A DNA stretch of 64,000 bases from positions 1-64,000 of the forward strand of contig KN880486.1 of assembly GCA_000934385.1 (NCBI GenBank), written 5' to 3'. Source of the DNA: Cylindrobasidium torrendii FP15055 ss-10. Taxonomy: Eukaryota; Basidiomycota; Agaricomycetes; Agaricales; Physalacriaceae. Positions 55,978-64,000 of the stretch are shown here, in pieces. The translations under genes were made by a program, and so were the position numbers. Each line of letters starts with the position of its first letter. Position 1 is the stretch's first letter. The notes beneath the pieces are model-generated. The model was not told the origin of the DNA. It did no database searches and saw only the letters and a program-made list of their open reading frames with translations.

Positions 55978-57018
55978 TATGGTTGGATTGAGGCCAAAAT
56001 GAAGGCTGGTTGTGAAGGGCAGGAATTTCAACTTAACCTACGGACACGTCCTTTTTATTTATGGCTTGAAACCATGGCCCCTCCGGTTTCCATCGTCATG
56101 TCCACACCGGAGAAGAAGCTGCGATGACCGACTTCATGACATTGACCTCGTTAGGCTTGACCTCGTGCTCTGACGTCAGGAAACGACCACTGACAGCGCG
56201 GCAGGCGTGCACAACGACGGCGACGAAGACAGAGCTTCACTTTGGGTGGCAACGGCCAACGGGAGGCTAATCCAATTCGACCAACTTTCCAGCTCAAGGA
56301 CAATGAGCATTGAGGGTGAGCCTGATTAAGCTTCGATCGGGCACGAGGTAAAATTACCGTTTATGGAAAAAGACAATTTGTGTTCGACTGCTGAGGCTTC
56401 ATCGATTTTCTACGCCGTCACCCTTGCCTATAGCATATTCCTTAGAGTACAATAAACTCAATATATCACTCCGAGTACCATAAAATTAGTTGTAGGTAGC
56501 CAGAACCACATGCAATAGCCCAGTGAGTTTCATCTGCAGCAACCTTACACGGATGGATTTTGTCCCTCTATAGCTGGAAACCCCTTTTCTGTTGGCGCAC
56601 CAATAATCAAGACATTTTTGCTATCAGACTAAAATATTTGGCGCACGTCGTATGTAGTATGCTTGAGCATCGCAGCAGTACGTGCAGAGGCCCGATCGTC
56701 ACAAATCAGAGCATATCTAGTTGAAATGTTTGTATAACACACCGCCGTCCCGCGACCGACGCCATGTTTAGGGAGGAAAAAAAGGGCAAGTCAAGTTACA
56801 CACGCAAATGAGTCTACTTCAAGCAATTCAGAGTTCATTATCAATTGGTATTCGACAAAAGGGCATTCGACAGCAAAGACACAATACACTATCAGGCAGA
56901 GTACGGTAGTCAATAACAATAACAGTAACGATAAACAGTCAAAAGTTCGATCAAACCGTAGTCTAGTCCGTGGGAGGAGAATTTATGCAAAAAAAAAGGT
57001 TCACAGGTTCGGTCACCA
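55978..57018. other. 1-kb region between the phosphatase promoter and the Scc2 3' end
   Basis: The left part is the phosphatase promoter. The rest (about 56350-57000) is AT-rich with short A/T runs and no coding signal. Confidence 0.4.
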
Positions 57019-60000
57019 CTACACAACATCGAACACGTCGTCAGGCTCAGCCGTCTGGCCATCCTCGTTCCAGATATCTATGAACTAGCCGACCGTGAGC
57101 ACACAAATTCGAACCAACAAGTAAAAGCGTTACATACCCTGGCGCGTTGCTCGTCCACATCGGTCGTTGTCAACAAGGGCCGCATAGCAAACGGAATACG
57201 GTCCCAGACAATGGCACCCTGGTGCCTCCTCGCAGCTGCCTTGTCCCCGATCGCCGACTTCTTCCCAAGTACAAATTTGTTGCACTTACTGGAAAAGGTG
57301 TCAGTGGACGTCCTGCTACCACACAAACGAAGAAAACATACTCCTCGGTCAGGGTGTACAATTCCTTGAGATGAGCTTTGAGAAGCATGGCCATTGCAAC
57401 TACAATTGTCCCACGCATCGTCCCTATTCGGTCTGCCAACGGCACCTGCGGGGGCTGGGCTTGGTCGACGTCCATCGCGTCCTGCATTATATACACGTCA
57501 GCGTCAGATAACAGATCCATAAACACAGTGAACGCACAGGCTTCGTGAACTGCGAAAGCAAATGCGAGGGCGACACTTCTTGTAACACCTCCGAGCCCGT
57601 GTTACCCAAATACGAGTTCAACGTCTTGATCACAATGAACACTTCTTCCTGCGTCTTATAGTCAAACGCAGAGAGGTTATCCGCCATGAACCGTGCAAAG
57701 TCCACATTCTCTTGCGTTGTCTATAGCTTATTTAGTATCCAGCAACACCCCTGCAATCATCCACTAACCTTCTTGCCATGGGAAGATTCGCCGAATACCT
57801 TCAGTACCGCTTTCAAGAAGTCCTGCCTCGCAGTCCGCTTCTCTCGTATTAGCGAGTACCAAGGCTGCAGCAGCGCCACCGGAGCAATACCCGTCAAGCG
57901 TAACCCACGAACAGGTGCACCCTCCGCCAGCGTCGTCTGATAATCAAACGCCGCCTTCGCACTCTGGAGGTAGCGCGTGTTGATCAGCGTCGAATGCTTG
58001 CTTTGCAGAAGCGCGTGCAGCGCATTCGCACGGTTGCTCGTTTTGGTTGTCGAGCTTGTCTCGAGAGCGACGACAACGGGGAAGGACTGCAGGGGATGCG
58101 CAAGGCCTTGACGGATGGTGAATGAGAGGATATCGATAGCGGTCGTCTGGACTTGTTGTTGACGAGAAAGCGCCGCTTGCAAGATGTGCTCTAAATAACG
58201 CTGGATGACCGCGGAGCCAACCCTGTATGCCAAGTTCATGTTCAACAAGGGTGAACGACGAACTTGTGGGAACTCACCCAGAATCAGCAAAGCCATCCGT
58301 ATTGCCAATAAGCTCATCCATATTAATCTGCGCTTCCACAGGTTTCTTCGCATTGGCCGAGTTGGCTTTCTCCTTGGCGGCGTGCTTTGCGGCCTCAGAG
58401 GCGAGGAAGTCTTGGAATATCCTGAGTAGCCGCCCCCTCGTCTCAAAGTCATCAGAGGCAAAAATCTCATCCATGATCGCAGCGGAATCCGTGTAAGTCA
58501 TCAGGGTTGGTTGGGCACGGAATATGAACCCTTGAAAAAATAAGCGCGAGTTGAGGATGGGTAGGGGACAGATACCTAAGCATTGCAGGAAGCGCCCTTT
58601 GAGTGTCGGCTGGCGGTACTTGCCGTACAACTTCAACAAACTGTCATAAATATATTCGACGATGGAGCCCTGCTACAAGTCAACGGATAGAACGTTATGC
58701 AAAGATTCTTGCATACCTTGGTAATCGCATCAACTTCTGAGCCAACCGTGGCATTCTGCAAACGCATGGTATCGAACGGGAAATGTTCTCCGAGCAGAGA
58801 AACGATGAGAACAAGGACAATCAACGGCCCAGCCTCTTTGTCCGCAAAAGACTGTGGAGGAAGATTGATAAACTTCTGTAGCCGTTCTGCAGAAGGGGTC
58901 AATATACATCATCAAGAGGGCCAGGAAGAGCTCGTACCATTACAGGACTTGAGCAGATATGCAACCTTGCTGTAGTCCTTTGTCAACATTTGCACAGAGG
59001 TACAATAGCAGGCCACAGTTTCTTGCAAAACGTGTACCCCACCAACCGACGGCTTGATGATCAAGGGTTGCAAGGCTTGTTGTAAATCTTGCCCGAACTT
59101 CGTGCTTGTCTTTGGCATATGCGGTATCGTACAACGGAATATCTTGAGGAGATATTCGGTCTGGACTTGCTCCTCGAGCTACGAGGGCTGTTAACACGAC
59201 ACCTTGAGCAGAACCTCAAACAATAACTGACATTCATTGGGTTCTTGAGGTACGGTAGCAGCGTAGATGCGTTGGCGCTCGTTAAGACGGCAGGGTATGC
59301 AGAGGCGAAGAGGTGTATCGTTTTGATGCAATTAACGACAGTCTGGGGAAGGCGTTAGTTATTGCCAAGGGGGTAGGAAGACAACGTACGAAATCAGGAA
59401 GATCACTAGCGTCGACGAGGCCGTCAATGAGAATCTCGCAGATATCCGAGTATCGTTGGTGAAGGTAGGCGACTTCATCTTCATCTTTCTGGCTAATGAT
59501 ACTGTGTATGACATCCTCCAGTGCGGACTGACGATCTTTGAAGTTGCCAGATACAGACATGATTACTGTGACCTTTGCGAGTAGCTGGTTGTGGTCATCG
59601 TGCGGTGTCGTCGGTTGCTTTTTGAGCGCAGATGTGAGGGCCGGTGGAGGGAACCATAGCAGTTCGAGCGTCTTGGTGGCAAGATCTCTCACACTCTCGT
59701 CCTCGTCGAAAATGCGTACAACGAGGCGGCAGCAAATATCAGCCTGTCGTTTGGTGTCCTGGGTGACGGCGTAGAACTCCTTCAAGAGCTTGATCACACG
59801 TTTTCGTACAGAAAGGCCAGTGTCCTGAACGCCGATGAGAAGACATTGCCCGTGAGAACTTGTCCACGTACTATTATACGGTCTGCAATCGGTTTATAAT
59901 ATATCTCGGCGACCTCGGGGCTCTCGACCATGTACTTGCCGATGAGTTCTATCGCTGCGTCACGCACGGCAGGGGAGTTGTCGAGCAAATGGCTGTCGAT

Positions 60001-63000
60001 GGCCTTTCGTACAGATGACTGCGAGAGTATGGTTGGGTCGCTCATGAGAATTTGTCCGAGCGCCTTCAGGCCTTTGGTACGCATGAAGATAGCGGAGGCC
60101 TCCAGCGATGATAGAACGACATTGAGAATGGGGTAGAAGGAATGTCGGAGGGATTGGATTGTCCCCGCTTCTACTGCGTAGCGGTCAATCTTGGCAATCT
60201 CTTCTTGAGATCTGAGAACAGTAAGTGTGAGTACAACTCGGTGTTGGGGGCTTACCCAGCATCGAAAATGTCGGTGTTAGGCTCAGAACTAAGAGAGCGC
60301 AAAGCCTTCTTGAGATGTTTGCCGAAGGCTTCAAGAGCGCCAACAGTATGACCATCCTCGTCAGCATCTAGTGCTAGTTTGATCTGTCTCAATCCCTGCG
60401 CAAGTTCTTGGCCGAACATTGCGGCTGTGAGCTCTTGTGCGCTCTATCATGGTCTATGAGCCATCTGCGTAGTGATCTTCTGCCTGTATACGTACATTGT
60501 TGGCTTGATCCTCTACCGCGCGTTTTGAGAGATGGGCAAGGATTTCGGTATGATGAGCAACGAGTCTTGCTAAGTCCTCCGTACCAACACTGTTGATGAT
60601 CTGAAAGAATTAGGCATATATCCGTGTTGGCAAAGACAAGGGCATACCTCATCCAACGATTTCAACTTGTTCTTACGCTCCGCATTCTGACCCTTCAGTT
60701 GATTAGTCCGAATCCTGGCAGCAATCACGCCGAGGTGTTCCAGGGCAATGGTCTTGACGGCGTTATTGTCTGCCTCCTTGCTGTCCTTGACATCATCCAG
60801 TGCCGATACCTGCAAGGATTTATGAGCATGAAATCGGTGAGAAAGAGGTGGCAACTGACCAAGAACTTGGACACCACGCTAAGTAGCAGGCTCGCAGCGG
60901 GCCATTCGGGCCAGTAGAGCACAGCCAAGACATCCGTAATGAGGTTGTCAAATATTGTCCTGTACTCCGCTTCGTTGGTGGTTTTGGTAGCCTTCCCAGT
61001 GCCCGAACGCCGCGTCAAGAAAAGAATGATTGACTGTGCAGTCTTCTTGGCTGACTCCAAACCAGAGGCATATATCCTGACCTCCTAAACGTTGATCAGC
61101 GACTGGCTATTCCAGTGTGGTCAGAAACACAAACCTCTTCATCTTGTTCATCCATGAAGGGGTCTGGCGCGACGATTTGGCCCTCGTTCAAGCTCTCTTG
61201 CCGCCTCAACGCGAATTTCTGCACGCGCGCCTTCTCAATCTTCTTAGCCCCGACCCTCACATCATGCGCGGAGGTCTGAACAAGTTGGAGAAGAAGAGCA
61301 GAAACCGTACGTATCGACTTTCCATCGCGAAGCCTGTGACCTAGTGAGTAGGGTCCAGTGAATACTTCTGCTGTACATACCTGAATTGACCAGCCTTTTG
61401 CTTGGAGTCGGACAGCTTGATCAGTGAAACTAATATCTCTTCTATGATCCATCCGCGCTGCTCTTCGTGGGTCGCGAAGATGCTCCGAATGAGGGTCAGC
61501 GCGTCAAGCCTGAGCCCCCTCATCGCGCTCTTGCCAAAAGTTCGAATGACAGCGCTCTCCGCGGCCGCCTTCTTGCTCTTTCCCTCCTCACCGCCAGCCT
61601 CCACAACGAAAAAAGGGCCGATAGAAATGTAGACGGCCGAGATGATAATCGAGTCAGACATGGAGACGCTTTCGGAATTGATGAGTGCATTTAGTCGAGG
61701 CAAAGTGGATGAGAGTGTCTGGAATATTTCTTGAAGCAGCTTATGGAATTCATCTGATTTGAGGACATGGCGAAGTAGAGGGTTATTCGCCTCTGGCGTT
61801 GCCTCCACAAAGGGATAGATGACTTGATTGAGCGTGTTCTTGACGACATTCAAGCAGGACGTGATGAGCTCCTCAGAATATAGCTGTTACAATTCAGCAC
61901 ACGTGAACCGAGAGCGCCTTCAGGCATTACTGACCTGCTTGGGTAGTCTGTCTGCGCCCAGCACAGAGATGCAACATTCCGCAGCGGACATGGCTTCGCG
62001 CGCGCGTTCAAGCCCAGAGAAAGACTTTGCAATATCCAAGGACGATGCGTCGTTTCCGATCGTAACATCCTCACCATCGTCCTGAGGGCCGTCCTCGCCA
62101 CCTAAGGGTGTTTTCGATTTCGAACGTTTGCGGGTCCTCGGCTTCTTTGGGCTCACAGACTTCCGAGCAAGGGAGGTGCTGCAGCTGAAAGGATCGACGT
62201 CCTCGCCTAGCCTAACCGACCGTTCGAGTATCTTAAGAATTCGCGACAGGGAAGCGGCCTCAATGTCGCCGACTCTTGCTTTGCGTACAGGGGACGTTGC
62301 ATTGCGTACCCGTTTGCCAGGATGGGAAACATGATCGATGCTTTTCGCGAGTTTCTGGATTATCTTCGGGCTAAGCAGAGGACGGGAAACTTCAATAGTC
62401 GACGAAGAGAACAGGTTGACGTCCAAGTCAGATATATCTGCATCCGCAGGTATAGCATCCTCCGCTTCCAGGATTTCTGTGAACAAAGATGATAGCTTAT
62501 CAAGCGGGCCTGCAGGGTGTTAATGAAGTGCGCATGTTTGAACAAGTAGAGCTAACCTCGCTCATCTCGGTTGCCGCGCGTAGCTGTCTTGGACGGACTG
62601 ACAGACCCTCTCTCATCCCTGCTTGCGATACATGGAGAGTCTTCTGAGGACATGCGCTTCCTCTTGCTGGGAGTCATCCAGGGGTTTGGTGGAACTGCAA
62701 TGTAGGGCGTCCGACGAGGTGTTGGCATTGTCCCAAAGTGACGGCGATCGGTTTGAGGCGTGCTTATAGTAGGCTTGACGCGAAGAGACTCGTTGGACTG
62801 GAAGCGCTTCAGAGGCGAGTGCGGAATGTCTGCATCCACAATCTTGCGCTTCCGGGGAGTCATCATGCCCGATGGCAAGCTAGGCGCCGTCGGCCGAAGA
62901 GAGAACGCGTTCGGGCCTTCAGGCGACGACATTTCGTGTTTGTGCACTGTAGGAGGTGTCTTGGGACGCGGGTGAGGTTGTGTGTCCCGCATGCGCATGT

Positions 63001-63652
63001 TTTCAGTCTTCTGGGCAATGAAGCCGTTCACGAATGCCGCAGACTGCTCAGGCGTATGCTCTTGCTTCATAATGACCGGTTTTGGTTTAGGCTTTGGCGG
63101 CGAGGGGCCGCCACCGAGCGCAAACGCAAGGGAAGACGTTGCGATTTGTACTGGCGCGATGGGAGGCGGAGTGGGGTACGCCGAGGCGGGCATGGTGCGC
63201 TGGAATATGGACTGGGCAAACACATTTGTTGGAAATGACGATTGTGGAAGCAGGCTCGAGGGCGCCCATTGTTGATCAGTGGGATACTGGTATGCACTGG
63301 ATTTCTGGTTAGTAGTGCAATATAGCATTAGTACTGGAAACGCACGGCCCAGCCTGGTGATTGATGGCGCGCACAGCGGTATCCCTCGTGCTCTCCCAAA
63401 AGCCCGAGTCATTCCCAACTTCATTTGGCTCGCGAAGATATGCCAACTCGCGGTCGTATTCCGTGTAGTAAGACGGCGAATTTGGGGTATATGCTGCATT
63501 GGAGTAATATGCTGGATGTGCGAAGGAAGGAGGTGCCGCGGGTGTGGTGAGCCCTGTGAGATGCCGCGCGGCTAAGATATGTTAGTGCACGATTTACCAC
63601 GCATATATGCGCTTCTAAACTCACGATGTGTGGTTGGCGTTGCAGATGCCAT
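57019..63652 (-). CDS. SCC2: Cohesin loader Scc2/Mis4/NIPBL (adherin)
   Basis: A gene of 6.6 kb with around twenty introns of about 50 nt, encoding roughly 1,850-1,900 residues. With Scc4 it loads cohesin onto chromatin; in Coprinopsis cinerea the homologue is known as rad9 and is needed for meiotic chromosome behaviour. The N terminus (MASATPTTH) is disordered, Pro-rich and basic to about residue 500, with TPRKRKI- and [16 protein letters not shown] nuclear signals. HEAT-repeat helices follow, including [20 protein letters not shown] and [40 protein letters not shown], and the Scc2 C-terminal region with [20 protein letters not shown] and [15 protein letters not shown]. The final exon ends in [11 protein letters not shown] with a TAG at 57019-57021. 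The start exon is short (MASATPTTH, then a GTGAGT donor). Confidence 0.93.
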
Positions 63653-64000
63653 CGGGTACGTGCTCAGGAGACGCCGAGCATCGTCGGGAGCTACTCCACG
63701 GGCTGGAGGAGCGCCGGTATTATAGCGGTATAAATCATTGTTACCGTCCATCGAGATTACCGACCGCGCTTAACGGGCACGGCGACGGAGAGAAGGAGAG
63801 AACGGTCACGCTCTTGGGCTGATCGGACCCATGTGTCGCTCGATCACGTCCAGGTTCGCGACTCAGTCAGAGTCGCGCAAGCCGGCAAATTCAGAAACCT
63901 CACACGAGTGATAGTTGAATTCGAATGCAAGGTCAACCGGACGGAAGTGCTGACTGCCCATTGCTTGCATAATACTTCAAAGCATTGACGACGACTAACA
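63653..64000. other. Scc2 promoter region and right edge
   Basis: 348 nt upstream of the Scc2 ATG. A TATAA-like sequence occurs near 63729, about 80 nt upstream. No other gene is evident before the window ends. Confidence 0.4.

Noticed and set aside
57090..57140. Second T-loop-like sequence (GGTTCGAA on the minus strand)
   Set aside because: It lies in the last intron of the Scc2 gene, bounded by normal splice sites, with no cloverleaf.

Overview
The window is nuclear DNA of a filamentous basidiomycete fungus, most likely an agaricomycete. Genes are compact and interrupted by many introns of about 45-60 nt. The gene set is fungal: a mucin-type Msb2 sensor, a Het-C protein, wall-active glycoside hydrolases, a Mub1/SamB MYND protein and an Scc2/Mis4 adherin. 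I see about twenty protein genes. I found no tRNA, rRNA, CRISPR array or intact transposon.

Layout. 0.6-4.6 kb (-): NAD-specific glutamate dehydrogenase. 5.6-6.6 kb (+): a secreted protein made of two copies of one module. 7.9-9.2 kb (+): GH16 glucanase. 10.1-11.9 kb (+): GH20 beta-hexosaminidase. 12.2-14.2 kb (-): ENTH/epsin-type clathrin adaptor. 14.7-16.9 kb (-): Mub1/SamB MYND protein. 18.5-19.2 kb (+): ribosomal protein uL5 (RPL11). 20.2-21.7 kb (+): ornithine decarboxylase. 23.6-24.7 kb (+): proteasome beta6. 26.6-28.3 kb (+): GH71 alpha-1,3-glucanase. 29.1-30.5 kb (-): cystathionine gamma-lyase. 30.9-31.6 kb (-): Hsp10. 32.1-33.7 kb (-): unknown protein. 34.5-36.9 kb (-): Msb2-like mucin. 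37.3-38.0 kb (-): uL23. 39.3-40.7 kb (+): Ser-rich single-pass membrane protein. 41.0-41.7 kb (-): Vps29. 41.8-42.9 kb (+): proteasome alpha3, sharing a 105-bp promoter with Vps29. 43.4-50.8 kb (+): a 2,045-residue UvrD-type SF1 helicase with an N-terminal RelE-like domain. 51.2-54.1 kb (+): Het-C. 54.5-56.0 kb (-): divergent histidine acid phosphatase. 57.0-63.7 kb (-): Scc2/Mis4 cohesin loader.

The genes are not an operon or a metabolic cluster. Loose themes are wall polysaccharide turnover and sensing (GH16, GH20, GH71, Msb2, Ser-rich membrane protein), nitrogen/sulfur/polyamine metabolism (GDH, CYS3, ODC), proteostasis (two proteasome subunits, Hsp10, Mub1), membrane trafficking (epsin, Vps29), and genome maintenance or self-recognition (Scc2, SF1 helicase, Het-C).

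The most notable signals are the RelE-like fold fused to a TRANK1-type helicase, three GC-AG introns identified by reading frame, several first coding exons consisting only of the ATG, a mucin ectodomain punctuated by repeated hydrophobic blocks, and a 105-bp divergent promoter. Exon models were built by hand from splice signals and frame. Where an exon sum is quoted it was checked to be a multiple of three.
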